Source: Glandiceps talaboti (lineage: Eukaryota > Hemichordata > Enteropneusta > Spengelidae). From it: a stretch of 64,000 nt of DNA. This document shows, piece after piece, positions 1 through 12,800 of the stretch. The notes beneath the pieces are model-generated. The model was given only the letters and a program-made list of their open reading frames with translations. It was not told the origin of the DNA and made no database searches. Every line of letters begins with the position of its first letter. Positions within the stretch are counted from its first letter, which is position 1. Position numbers and translations under genes: made by a program. The stretch covers positions 23,530,173 through 23,594,172 of the forward strand of contig NC_135562.1 in the NCBI RefSeq assembly GCF_964340395.1, in the 5' to 3' direction.

Positions 1-939
1 TCAGCAAAGAGCCAATAAAATCACAAACATGTGCTTCTCCGAGTTATCCCGATGTGTATGAGTACCACCCCTGCTATTTCAAAACAAACGCTAAAATGCA
101 TACGTCGTGATGGGGTGAGTATCAACTCTAGTTTGGTCTCCGCTTTGTCTCTGTATGTTTGACTACGATGTCAGTCGATGTCATTTACATGATGAGGGTT
201 ATTGCCGGATAGTGCCAAAAATATGTGGAAACGATTTCTGGAAAGAATTTAATACGATTTCTCAACTCTCAAATTCGAATGAAACAAATAATTTCTGATG
301 CCTCCATGATTGTACTTGTAGTCTAGTTAGTTCGCGTTACGTTCATCTCCACAACATGCACAGAGCTAGAGATCGTAGAGAACAGTCGACAGGTATAGGA
401 ACTAGACTAGGCAGTGATGTATAATCTATGTGTACAACATAGACAGTTGTCCTTGAGATTTGAGGATCATTACAGAAATAAAATAGTTGCCAACGTTAGA
501 TTTGTTTATGATTCATATCACTGTACCCGTCATCAACATTGCTTATCATCAGTATCAAATGTCGCACTAAATGTTTCAAAAATGTCTTGCTTCCCGACCA
601 TCAGAAAATTTAACTGAAAGTATGGGAATTCTTGATCGAAACATATTCAGTCATAAAATCCTAAGGTTTCTGACAATTTCCAATATTTGTTAAAAGAAAG
701 ACTGCAGTCCAAGAACATTTGGTTAGCTACATGTATTACATCTGATGCCGTATATGTGACATGCACGATCATTGTCCAGTTTGCACCACATGGTGTGCCT
801 TGCCTCCTGTAAGTACATGTAACGTACGTCTAACTTGTCTGTCAGTGTCACATTTTGCTTCCACGCTTCAGTTTTCTCATATGTTTTAAGAATTTACATT
901 TAATAAAACTACATGCTAACAATAGGTGTTCATTTGCTG
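1..939. other. unassigned left edge
   Basis: No coding exon, RNA gene or clear repeat was recognised here. The only open frame of any size (414-617, plus) has no recognisable motif. The last, unlocated exon of the COPZ1-like gene would be expected at or left of this region, but no matching short exon was seen. Confidence 0.4.
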
Positions 940-1420
940 AATGACTATCCACTTGCCTATCCAACCATGTTGCTATCTTTGCGATATACACTATCATTTG
1001 GCTGTTGCTATGGGCGTGGTCATGTTGTTAGATATATTTGCATACATTTTTGCATGTTTTTGTTCACTTGTGTATGAATTCCTGATATTATCTTTGCAAT
1101 ATACGTGATCATCTGGCTGTTGCTATGGGTGTGGTCTTGTTGCTAGGTATATTTGCATACATTTAAAAATGCTTATTCATTTGTCTCTCTATTCCTGTTG
1201 TTATCTTCGCAATATACGTGATTATTCGGCTATTGCTATGGGCGTGGTCTTGTTGCTAGGCAAATTTACATACTATTACATTTTTTGAATGTTTATTCAA
1301 TTGTCTATTAATCCCTGTTATCTTCGCAATATATGTGATCATTTGGCTGTTGCTATGGGCGTGGTCTTGTTGCTAGGCACATTTGCATACATTTTTTGAA
1401 TGTTTTTGAAAGGTACTAGG
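940..1420 (+). repeat. dispersed repeat family A, ~115-bp tandem modules
   Basis: Four head-to-tail modules spaced about 115 bp apart, each carrying a core reading GTTGCTATGGGCGTGGTC followed by a TTGCTAGG and a GCATACATTTTTTGAATGTT segment. The same module recurs near 8.3-8.8 kb, 31.1 kb, 32.1-32.5 kb, 54.3-55.1 kb (reversed) and 62.5-63.1 kb (reversed). No coding capacity is seen. It forms one half of a larger composite repeat whose other half carries the AAACTACTGAGCAGATTGG-type modules. Confidence 0.8.
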
Positions 1421-2684
1421 TCATCTACCGTCTCCTGAATAACTGTCCCTTGCTTTTGAGCTGCTAGATTCATTGACTAAAATTAAACCTTATTAGGTAG
1501 AAGACATTACAAAAGACTATTATCAACTTTTTATCATTCATTTTTGAAAATTCACAATCTTTCACAACCCAGCTATCCCACAATCGCAATTAATATAGTA
1601 CAAGTACATACATTTACTAACAGTTATAAATTTTATTTGTCTCATTTCTCACTCAAAGGCCAGAATATAATATTAGTACATGATACAATTTACCGAGTGA
1701 CAGCATTACAGACACACGGTGTACACGTAACTTGACTAATGTTGTGCCTAGCATGATGATACACGTTACACCGTCCATGTGCACCACCACAGCACCGATT
1801 GTCCATAGAAAATACAGGTAAAGATTTACGACCCTGCTGCATACTGTCTCATATTTACAATTAATAAAACTACACAAACATTTATTCACGGTTACAAATT
1901 TATTTTCTTTCGAAAGCCGTAGGTTATTATATCACGTAATTCACCGATTTTTGGGGACAAGTGCTTTGTATAGAACATATCTGCAGAAGATTTATGAACC
2001 TGCTGTCCCATAGTTGTCATACGTGGTGACATGACAATTTCAAAGATTCCATATGACTGCAAGGACTACATTCAAATCCTATCTCTGTCAAGGAATTTAC
2101 TACATGCCTAAGTACCCAGTATATCATTCGATTCATATCCACACGTACTACAATTCTTCGTTCATGGATTTTGAAAAACGTAGAGAGACAGCTTTAAAAT
2201 CCCAAAATTTGGGATTTCCTAAAAATGACGATAAATGCACAAATACAAATGTGCAAACATAGTTTGTTTTCATTCCAGCTGATTGTCACATGTAGTGGCT
2301 TCTCTGACGACATCATAAGTTCAAGAATTAAGAGAATCGAAAAAACACCTAAATTTGACCAAAAATGGCATTTTATTAATATTACTGTGGTATACGATAG
2401 AAATGCCGTAGGAAAGAAAATCAAAAAGTACTAAAAATAACAGAATTTCGATTTCCAGAAATAGCTAGTTGTGAATGAGGATGTACATGGTGGAAGCATT
2501 TCCCTTCACCAATTTTCAATAGTAGTATTTAGTATGCTATGCACATCAAGCTGAAGTGTCATGTAGAAGGAGTACACATACACCGTAAGCCCTTATGTAC
2601 CGTTGACATTAACACTGTTGACAAATACGGATGAAAGCTAGAAGTCTGGCACATTTTTAGAGAACAAATGCCCCGTTTTGGAAA
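1421..2684. other. unassigned non-coding stretch
   Basis: AT-rich sequence with several short open frames on both strands that overlap each other and show no domain. I see no exon or structured repeat in it. Confidence 0.4.
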
Positions 2685-3298
2685 ATGGATATGCACATGT
2701 ATGTCATAGAACGCTGTCCTAATACCAACTTTGAATGAGATCTGTTTAAGCATGTCTGAGTTATGGCTTTGGACATGGAAAATTCACAAACAAAATGGCT
2801 GCCAGGCAGCCATATTGGATCGTATCACGACGAAAATGGATATGCACATGTATGTCATAGAACACTGTCCTAATACCAACTTTGAATGAGATCTGTTCAA
2901 GCATGTCTGAGTTATGGCTTTGGACATGAAAATTCACAAACAAAATGGCTACCAGGCATCCATATTGGATCGTATCACAATGAAAATGGATACATATGCA
3001 CATGTATGTCATAGAACACTGTCCTAATACCAACTTTGAATGAGATCTGTTAAAGCATGTCTGAGTTATGGCTTTAGACAGGGAAAATTCGCAAACAAAA
3101 TGGTTGCTGGGCGGCCATATTGGATCGTATCATAAAACAAATTGACGTGCATATGTATGCCATAGCATGTTGCCCCTGTACCAAGTTTGAAAAAAATCGG
3201 TCCAGGCATCTCCAAGAAACGGCTGCGGACGGACGGACGGACGGACGGACGGAACCCAATCCATAAGTCCCCATTCCGGACTTCGTTTGCGGGGACTA
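2685..3298 (+). mobile_element. family B non-autonomous element, copy 1
   Basis: Tandem ~151-bp modules containing ATGGCTGCCAGGCAGCCATA and TCATAGAACACTGTCCTAAT are followed by a conserved tail: an AATCGGTCCAGGCATCTCCA segment, a run of GGAC/GGACGGAC repeats, and the terminal GCGGGGACTA. Related copies lie at 14.16-14.66, 20.70-21.79 and 35.52-36.55 kb, all in the same orientation. The better-preserved copies begin with TAGTCCCCGC, the inverse of the end, so this looks like a TIR element with an amplified interior. Open frames across it are repeat artefacts. Confidence 0.7.
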
Positions 3299-3300
3299 AA

Positions 3301-3832
3301 AATTACATCATTGTCAACTATTAACTTGCGTTACAGTGAACTGATCGCGTCCACGCCACGCGACGTATAAAGTCCATGGAAAAGTTACGACATTGTATCA
3401 AATTTTAGACTTTGTTTAAAAATAGGAATACAATACAGCAATTTCACTGCCTGGCATGCAAGATTAACCATAGAGCCTGCGATCAAACTCTAATTCAAAA
3501 TGTAATAATTTCAAGTTCGTGTTGAAACTGATTTCAAAGGTAACACTGCCAATTTCAACCACTCTGTGTCCAGACAGCCAAAAATCACCGTCTGACGGCT
3601 AGTTATTAAACTTTTAGTTTTACATGCGCACATTGTTTTTACAACCATACTTTAAAAGTTTGCTTCCCTTGATCTATCATACATACTGCACTGTATGTAC
3701 ATGATGACATCGAGAACAATGGTGTTGCTAAGTGTTCGACACTTCAGCTTGACCACCCGAACGTGGTTGTTATGCACTCAATGTGGTCTCGTGAGATCTC
3801 ATGAGATCTTCCGCGAGACGGAAGATGGTTTA
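3301..3832 (+). mobile_element. family C element, 5'-truncated copy
   Basis: This stretch repeats, in the same orientation, sequence found at about 61.06-61.63 kb, including TTGTATCAAATTTTAGACTT and the right end rich in GAGATC palindromes (about 3799-3829). The 61-kb copy has a left inverted end that is missing here, where the element abuts the tail of a family B element directly. Confidence 0.65.
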
Positions 3833-3844
3833 TTGGTCTGGCAG

Positions 3845-3850
<6 letters not shown>

Positions 3851-3884
<34 letters not shown>
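3851..3884. repeat. (CA)n microsatellite
   Basis: An almost uninterrupted CA run directly downstream of the family C copy. The ORFs of poly-Thr/His type across it are artefacts. Confidence 0.95.
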
Positions 3885-3885
<1 letters not shown>

Positions 3886-4932
3886 TGCAAATGTTTGTCA
3901 ATGTCAAAGGTCAATGTCTCATTAGCAAGCTCATCATTGATAATGTGAATGTAGACACTAGAAATGGTGTCCATATGTATCAAACATTTGGAGATAATGA
4001 GCAAATGTGCTTATTTATCACAAATATAGCCACCATTTTGCTGTTCAGGTCAAGGTTGTGAAATTAAGTGATATACATATGCCTCACATAGTAAAAACCA
4101 AGACATGATTAAAATATTCTCATCACTTGCAATGTTTGATTTAAAAACCTACGAGGAGAACCCAAATTTGGCTATTTGACCCCAAGGACGACTTTCAAGG
4201 TAAAAGGTCAGGGTCTTAAAACTTAAAGAAAGCGCATATCTAATAATATTGGTGTAGGCACTTAAATGGAGTCACTACATATTACGCCTACAAAGTTATG
4301 ATGTATATAGTGAAATATAACAACAAATATGGCTGCCATTTGGCCATAATTGATTCGGTCCTAAAAGAAAGTGATGGGCATATGTCTCACATAGTATGAT
4401 ACCTTTATGCCAGGTTTGACTGAAATCAGTTGGTGCAGAGATATGAGCGCGAATGCACCGATGAACGGGTAGTTATACTGTTACATTCAAAATCGATGCA
4501 TAGTCACAAGACTCGAGGATGCCACCTTGTTGATATTGTGGTCTTCGCCATATTGGATTAGATCATGTGATCCGAGTAAAGATTTAAATTTTCTGCCTGA
4601 TTTACTCATTCATAATGATCTTGAGGATTGACAAACAAAACACAAATAAAACAGAAACATGATAAATGACAAACTTGCCTTTTAATAATACAAGAGTAAT
4701 TATGTGTTCGCTACAAAGGTTTGCCATAGAAGGCAGGCTTTATGTGAGCAGTACAAAGAGTCTGCCATGACAGGCCACACTTTATGCATTCACTACAACC
4801 TTTCATTACAACATGGGAGGAAAGTGTAGCCACAGTTAGCTAGTTCATATATTCAACCATTCCTTTAAAACGTTTGAATGACTACTGAACCATACTCACA
4901 ATGTTACAGTCTGATTATGAACTCTTCTACAA
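3885..4932. other. unassigned non-coding stretch
   Basis: Contains scattered fragments such as AACAAATATGGCTGCCATTT that resemble the dispersed repeats but no ordered element. No exon or RNA gene is seen. Confidence 0.4.
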
Positions 4933-4933
4933 A

Positions 4934-5552
4934 ATGCAATGTGTGTATACCATACATGTCAAATGGTGGTCACCATGCAATGTGTGTATACCATACATGT
5001 CGAATGGTGGTCACCATGCAATGTGTGTATACCGTACATGTCGAATGGTGGTCACCATGCAATGTGTGTATACCGTACATGTCGAATGGTGGTCACCATG
5101 CAATGTGTGTATACCGTACATGTCGAATGGTGGTCACCATGCAATGTGTGTATACCGTACATGTCGAATGGTGGTCACCATGCAATGTGTGTATACCATA
5201 CATGTCGAATGGTGGTCAACATGCAATGTGTGTATACCATACATGTCGAATGGTGGTCACCATGCAATGTGTGTATACCATACATGTCGAATGGTGGTCA
5301 ACATGCAATGTGTGTATACCATACATGTCGAATGGTGGTCACCATGCAATGTGTGTATACCGTACATGTCAAATGGTGGTCACCATGCAATGTGTGTATA
5401 CCGTACATGTCAAATGGTGGTCCACATGCAATGTGTGTATACTGTACATGTCAAATGGTGGTCAACATGCAATGTGTGTATACCGTACATGTCAAATGGT
5501 GGTCAACATGCAATGTGTGTATACCGTACTTGTCAAATGGTGGTCAACATGC
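4934..5552. repeat. 41-bp minisatellite, about 15 units
   Basis: Head-to-tail copies of a 41-bp unit with the core ATGCAATGTGTGTATACC and ATGGTGGTCA. Units differ by a few substitutions (CCATACATG/CCGTACATG, TCGAATGG/TCAAATGG, CACC/CAAC). Because 41 is not a multiple of three and no frame contains a stop, all three plus-strand frames stay open and each reads through the same peptide in rotation. The ~200-residue ORFs here are therefore not treated as genes. Confidence 0.95.
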
Positions 5553-5589
5553 GTATTAGCTCACAAGTGAATGTGATTACATTATATAC

Positions 5590-6130
5590 ACGTAATGATG
5601 TATGTTAATAATAGCCAACCATCAACATTTATGGCAAGTACAGTTAGATGCCCTATGTTAATATCCAACCGTCAATATTTATGGCAAGTACAGTTAGATG
5701 CCCTATGTTAATAGCCAACCGTCAACATTAATGGCAAGTACAGTTAGATGCCCTATGTTAATAGCCAACCGTCAATATTTATGGCATGAACGGTTACCGT
5801 AGCCAACCGTAAATATTTATGGCATGTCCAGTCACCTTATATATTATATGTTAATAGCCAACCGTCAATATTTATGGCATGAATGGTTACCCTAGCCAAC
5901 CGTCAATATTTACAGCATGTCTAGTCACCCTATATATGTTAATAGCCAACCATCAATATTTATGGCATGTCCAGTCACCCTATATATGTTAGTAGCCAAC
6001 AGTCAATATTTAAGGCATGTCTAGTAACCCTATATATGTCAATAGCCAACGTCAATATTTTGCGGCATGTCCAGTCACCCTATATATGTTAGTAGCCAAC
6101 TGTCAATATTTACGGCATCCTATGTTAATA
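5590..6130. repeat. degenerate tandem repeat (GCCAACCGTCAATATTTA)
   Basis: About ten irregular copies of a segment containing TAATAGCCAACCGTCAATAT followed by GGCATG and a CACCCTATATATGTT spacer. Unit length varies from roughly 45 to 75 bp, so it is an older or compound array than its neighbours. Confidence 0.8.
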
Positions 6131-6796
6131 CAACACTAATAGTCTCATTAAAATTATTTCAAAACCTTCTCTTAACCCAGTACTGATATCAACACCTTGC
6201 TTTAATGTTCAATGCAATGGAATTATCTACCTTCTGTAAATTTTCAATAAGCTGCAAGCATACAGAGAAGATATACAATTGCACCAAATTATTAATAACA
6301 GAATGATGTATGGCATAAGTGTTTACTATGTCCCACATAAGGTGTATAGATACAAAGACAGCTAGTACAGTATGTGTAGATATACATTTACTGTTACGCT
6401 AGTAGATGACACTTACTTGAATTTTGTTAGTTATATGCTAGTACACAAGAAGAAAACATAAATAATGTTGTCATAGTTACATAACAGCAAATGATGACAT
6501 GCAGAAGAAGTATATATATATAGATAAGCTTTAATAATAAAATTTGCATATTAAATTAACTTTTCATGTCTTGATTAGTTTTAATTGAACAGATTGACCA
6601 ATATGATTCATATGAATAGATCATAAAATTGACCATGTTGAATAGATCACCATGTCACTGACTGGAAAATTACTAAAATAACAACAATGTGGCAGAGAGT
6701 TTGATTGTTAAAAAAACTGTTGTTGCCATTGGTTACATCTGATAGGAGATACTCAGAGAGTGTAATGTTTGTATGAAGTGTTGGCCATTGACATAC
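6131..6796. other. intron sequence 3' of the last located COPZ1 exon
   Basis: The minus-strand donor GTATGT lies at 6791-6796. To its left is AT-rich sequence in which I searched for the short terminal COPZ exon (a stretch resembling AKEQ-KWSLL) without success. Confidence 0.5.
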
Positions 6797-6887
6797 CTGT
6801 ACAACTGTTTGTTCTGTCAGGGGTACATCATCCATTCTTAATGCTACTCTGTTTACTACAGCATGTGAATCAGCTTCTAAGATTATT
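6797..6887 (-). CDS. COPZ1: COPZ1 coding exon 6
   Basis: Acceptor CTCCAG precedes the exon and donor GTATGT follows it. It reads [17 protein letters not shown] followed by [13 protein letters not shown] and ends in phase 0. The human counterpart reads VILESDPQQVVHRVALR, so identity is unmistakable. The next exon should supply the basic C-terminal tail. Confidence 0.95.
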
Positions 6888-9800
6888 CTGGAGGAAATAA
6901 ATAACACAAAAATTCAGCTGGCATCGCAATCATCACTTGAGAGATCTTGAAGTTGTTACAAACTTGTCTCCTATCACATCTTGCGATGACCAACCCTCAT
7001 GGGTTCAGTTTCAATGCAGGAGGAAACTGGGAAAACATACATTGATCAGTAGAGTCCAACTGAATGACACTTATCTTTCTTTCTCAGTATAGCAATATTT
7101 AGTGAAACCCAGACCTGTGCTGCACTCTGACTATAGTGGTAGCTATTGAATACAACACATTACAGTGTGTATATATACACATGATGTATATCACTACAGA
7201 AAATATGAAATTATATATGTAAAAGAAATAGCGATTACTTCATACAGTAATGTTTTTTTATAAACAACTCTTGCCTTTCTTAGCAATGTGACTGTTGCCT
7301 TTCTTAGCAACGTGACTGTTGCCTATCTTTGCAATGTGCCTGTTGCCTATCTTTGCAATGTGACTGTTGCTTATCTTTGCAATGTGACTTGCCTTTCTTA
7401 GCAATGTGACTATTGTCTTTCTTAGCAATGTGACTGTTGCCTTTCTTTGCAATGTGACTGTTGCCTATCTTAGCAATGTGACTGTTGCCTATCTTAGCAA
7501 TGTGACTGTTGCCTATCTTAGCAATGTGACTGTTGCCTATCTTAGCAATGTGACTGTTGCCTATCTTAGCAATGTGACTGTTGCCTTCCTTTGCAATGTG
7601 ACTGTTGCCTATCTTAGCAATGTGACTGTTGCCTTTCTTTGCAATGTGACTGTTGCCTATCTTTGCAATGTGACTGTTGCCTTATCTTAGCAATGTGACT
7701 ATTGCCTATCTTAGCAATGTGACTGTTGTCTTTCTTAGCAATGTGACTGTTGCCTTTCTTAGCAATGTGACTGTTGCCTATCTTAGCAATGTGACTGTTG
7801 CCATATCTTAGCAATGTGACTATTGCCTATCTTAGCAATGTGACTGTTGCCTTTCTTAGCAATGTGACTGTTGCCTATCTTAGCAATGTGACTGCTGCCT
7901 TTCTTTGCAATGTGACTGTTGCCTATATTTGCAACAGTTATGTTGTCAAAGCTTAAACTTGACCAAAAATAAACTTGGTTGTGTATCAAAGAACATTACT
8001 ATATTATTGAAGTTCCAACCTTATGAACCTGTTTACTGAGTAATGAAATTGATTTTATATCATGACTTACCCTCCATCTATAATTTCATCAACGGCAAGC
8101 ATTACACCATCTAAATGATCAATTAACATACGCTTCTCTACATTTTTCCTGTAACAAATGACAAATAAAGAAATCATTTTTATTTCATTTCATTGTATTT
8201 AGCAGAACAGTATGAGAGTTGTCTGATACAAAACAGGTCTAACAACTGATAGCTGTTTGAACTTTTCTATGACGACCTTTAGTATTAATATAAAACTACA
8301 TGTTATGAACAATAACAATTAAAAATAGTGCCAATAACGTTGTAGCACAACTCTATTTGACTGTTGCTATGGGCGTGGTATATAAATAAAGAGGGCCAAT
8401 GTGCTGCACTATAGAACCATGCCAGGAGTCACACTTTCCAAAAGCATTCTGAGGACAATATGGGAAAGCACTACATGTGTATATAAAAATAGTAGCACAA
8501 GTGTATTTGGCTGTTGCTATGGGCATGATTTTGTTTCTAGGCATATTTGCAAACATTTTTGGAATCTTCATTCACTTGCCTACCCTTCTCAGTTTTCATC
8601 TTTGCAATATAAACCATCATTTGGATGTTGCTTTGGGTGTGGTCAAGTTGCTATGCATATTAACAATAACATACATTTCTTGATTCTTCATTCGCTTACC
8701 TAACTGCCTCTGTTATCCTTGTAATATGCATTATCACTTAACTGTTGCTAAGGGCATGGCCATGGTTGCTAGGGCTAGTTGTGTCAAAATGTTTTCAACA
8801 AAAACTGCAGAATAACACCTCCAGACACATCCCCACCAAGTTTCAACCCCACTCACCATGCAGTTTCAAGATATAAGTTTTTGACAAAAATTGACATTTT
8901 TAGACCTAATTTGGATATTGCTAATGGGATTATCAAATTGTGAATACAGCTTCATCTATACACACATCCCTAGATGTATTCCTGTCAAATTTCAGCCCAA
9001 TCTGCTCAGTAGTTTTGGAATTATATTTTTTTCACCAAAAAGACACATTTTTAGACCTAATTTGCATATCACTGATGGGATCATCATGTTATGAACAATT
9101 CTTATCTAAACACCACTAAGGACGTTCCCATCAAATTTCAACCCAATCTACTCGACTATTTTTGAATTATAGATTTTTGACCAAAAAAGACACATGTTTA
9201 GCCCTAATTTGCATATCACTGATGGGATTATCCTGTCATGAAAAATGCTTAATATAAACATGCTGAAGAACGTTCCAACCAAATTTCAACCTAATCTGCT
9301 CAGTAGTTTTGGAATTAAACAATTTTGACCAAAAAGATACATTTTTAGCCCCCAAAGAGCAAAGCCTGATGGGGGCTACTACTTTGGGCTCCGTTCGTCT
9401 GTCAGTCCCTCCGTCTGTATCCAATTGTATCTCCAATATGCATGCGCCAATTTCAACCAAACCTTGTACAAATGTCGGATATTATAGAGGGCATATGCAC
9501 ATCACTTGGTTTTACAACCCTCTCGAAAACAGCGAAATGGCAGCAATATTTGTCATAAATAATCACACTTTGCCCAATAACTCTTGAAATTTAACAGAGA
9601 GACAGATACCTCTTTCAAGTATCTTCACCAATGTTATCAATCATGAGCTTTTTAATGGCCCATTGACTTTTGACCTTGACCTCCAGCTTCAAGGTCAAAT
9701 AGCCAGGGTTCGCACGGTCCTGGAAAACCCTGGAAAACCCTGGAATTTCAAACCCTCCCTGGAAAGCCCTGGAAAACCCTGGAAAAATGCGCCCTACCCC

Positions 9801-12800
9801 TGGAAAACCCTGGAAAATGATCATGTATAATCGATCAATTAATATTGACGATTGTCATGTCTGTGCTCGAGCCACCCATTCGTATGATTCTGAATCTCGT
9901 AAATGTGAAATTGCGAAAATATTTTCAAAGTCTTTCGCCACGCCGATTGAACCCAGACAGTCAAACGATCGTTCCACGAGACACTTTGCCCCACAGACCG
10001 TGCCTATTAGTTGAATGGGCGCCGCAGTGTTTCTTTTGATCTTGCATATATTGCTTACGTACTCCATACATCTCCCCGTCGTCATTTCAGGGACATGATA
10101 TTGTAACAGTCCCGGCCGCGCCGGGGTAACATGTACAGTAGGTCTGTTAACAAGATTATCGTAACACTGTAGCGACTATCAATGCATCATCAACCTCGAT
10201 TAGAAATTGTTACAAGTTCGGCGCACGAGTCGACTGATACTACAAGATAGGGCTAGGGCCTAGAGAAGTGCAGTTGAATTTCCGGGTTGTGGAAGTACAG
10301 TTGTGACTTTTATTTCGTCAAGAAATGGGTATTTGTGTTACATGTTCTAAAAGAATAACTACTGTTTTATGTTGTCGGTACAGTAACATTCGTCAATGGT
10401 CAAGTTGAGTTGAAATCGCGATGTTCCGCAACTCGTGGCATCCGTACATAAACATCGAGACGCAAGCGATGAATGTATTCAGTTATTCATAGCTCGAAAT
10501 TTCGTTACGTAAATGACGTTTTTATTCAAAATTTTGAAGAAAAAAATTATTTTAGGTGGCTTATAAATCTAGTAACATCAAACCATACAATAACGAGGAC
10601 AAACTTTAGTTTTTGATTTATTTTTCTGGATATGTCTGAATTAGACTGACGAATGCTGCGACTCAATCTTACACGATCAATGCACCAGCTTGACGAAACG
10701 GCTGCTTAGGGGGTAGGACAGAGGTTTCTCCGTTAATCTTAGCGTGTAAACGTGGTTTTGAAACCAATATCTTGCATAGTGTCGATTGTCTTTAAAATGT
10801 TTTGTGACATTTGGGAATTGTTGTTGATTTTTCTCGTCCACATCAGACAATTAGATGTCATTCAAAAAATATACTTTAGTGTCAACACCCCTGGAAAATG
10901 TCCAAAATCAATATGAATACCCCTGGAAAACTGACGAAAAACCCCTGGAAAGTCCTGGAATTTTGTTTTGCTTTAAGTGTACGAACCCTGAATAGCCATT
11001 TTATTGTGTGTAAGTACATGTATATCTCTGATATGTACATATGGACTGATTTCAATTCAAGCAAACTTTGTACAAATGTCAGATACTAAAGACTGCATAT
11101 ACACATCACTTCGTTTCACAACCCCAATGATAACAGCAAAATGGTGGCCATATTTGTCATAAATAATCACAAGTTTAACAGATAGCGATCTCATTCAAGT
11201 CAGCGATATAACCAGGAGTAGTGTTATTGAGTGCCTTGTAGGTGATCAGTACTACTTTGTATTGAAGCCTGTAATGGACAGGTAGTCAGTGAAGAGCAGA
11301 AAGAACCGGTGTGATGTTATCTGTTTTCTTTGTACGTGACACAATCCTAGCTGCTTTATTTTGGTGGATGTTTAATAGGGTCAATGTCTTTAGCTGGCAG
11401 CCCATACAGAAGGGCATTGCATGAGTCACGAGTCAAGTTTGAATGATATAAGTGCATGAACAAGTTTCTGACAACCTTCCTTTGTAATTAATATTCATGC
11501 TAATTTGTACATGGTGTATGATCAAAGTTGCTAACGAAAAAGTTAAAACCAAGTTTTCTTTCTCTACAGCTTTATAACTCTAATCTCAATCTTTGCACAT
11601 CGATTTTTTTCAATCACAGTTGATTACTTTTCTCAGAAAAGCTAAAATTATTTCAAATTAAATATCCAAAGACGAGTGCAGTTTCAAAACTCTAAAAAGT
11701 TGCATATACCCACACATACGCATCGCGTCTAGACGAAATCTGGTGCTACGTGAGACCTCGCGATAGTTTGTGACATCACCACCTGCCATATTGGAAATTA
11801 CATGTTTTCATCGTCGTGCTATGTACGATGTCAAACTACTAACTAAAAGTGTTTTCAGAGTGAAATTGAACAGAAAACTAATGATCAGACACAACGTCAA
11901 CACTTTATAAAAAGGTATATGAGGCTGTTATACTTTTTTGACTATGTTGAAGAATGCTATTCGAAAGTCTGCAGCATCTTATTCACACAGTACTGTACAT
12001 GCAGATATCAGCATCAGCTGTGGTCAGTTCACACTTCGTCTTTATAAATAGTCGAGTATTTGTCATTATTGTAATTAATGGTCGTCTACATTGTTCTTTT
12101 CTCAAAGACATTTTTATACTTATTGTCTTTTAAATCAAAATGCACTTGTGGGCAGAAAACTTAGGTGACAATGATGGATCAACACAAGGGGAGAGAGAAA
12201 AATGCATTTCAAGTAGTCAAGGCCGGCAAATGTGAGTGCGGTCGGGCCTGACAGCCGCCGACTGCCGTGAGCCAGACCCTGTACTGGCGTATGTGACCTA
12301 TTGTTCGGAGGTGAAAAAGAACTGATCTACATGTCAAAGAGATGTGCTTCTTAATTCTCGCACACCAGAGCTGATATTTCTTCCGTGAAATAGTGAGCTC
12401 TGGCTTCTTACGATGGATGGATGGTTATTTCAGATTAGTAATAAATATTCATGAGTAATGACGTAATGACGAACCATATGTTCTGGAGTGCAAGCATGTT
12501 CATGGTAAATGTGTATCGAACACTGATCAGCAACTAATTATACTTATACTCTGACTTATACCTGACTTGTCACTGTCTGTGAATGAATGTCAATGTGACT
12601 ATAAAATGTGCCTGTTTATAGGGCATTCATTTCTCTTGAAGCAACAGTATTTTCTGACTGTATCAAGTGAGTCCAACAGACAGACATAGCGTGAAGAGCA
12701 AACGTTGACAGATGCATACACTGAGTGAATGTGAACAGGCCATTCAAAGGCTCATTTAAAATCACTAGGATAACTAACATTTGAAGGAGTTAAAGAGTAT

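Noticed and set aside
7258-7989. ORFs on both strands with eight-residue repeats
   Set aside because: Artefacts of the 24-bp minisatellite; they start and end with the array.
12180-12300. Possible tRNA-derived SINE (GCCGCCGACTGCCGTGAGCC)
   Set aside because: No convincing A and B boxes and no poly(A) or repeat tail were seen.
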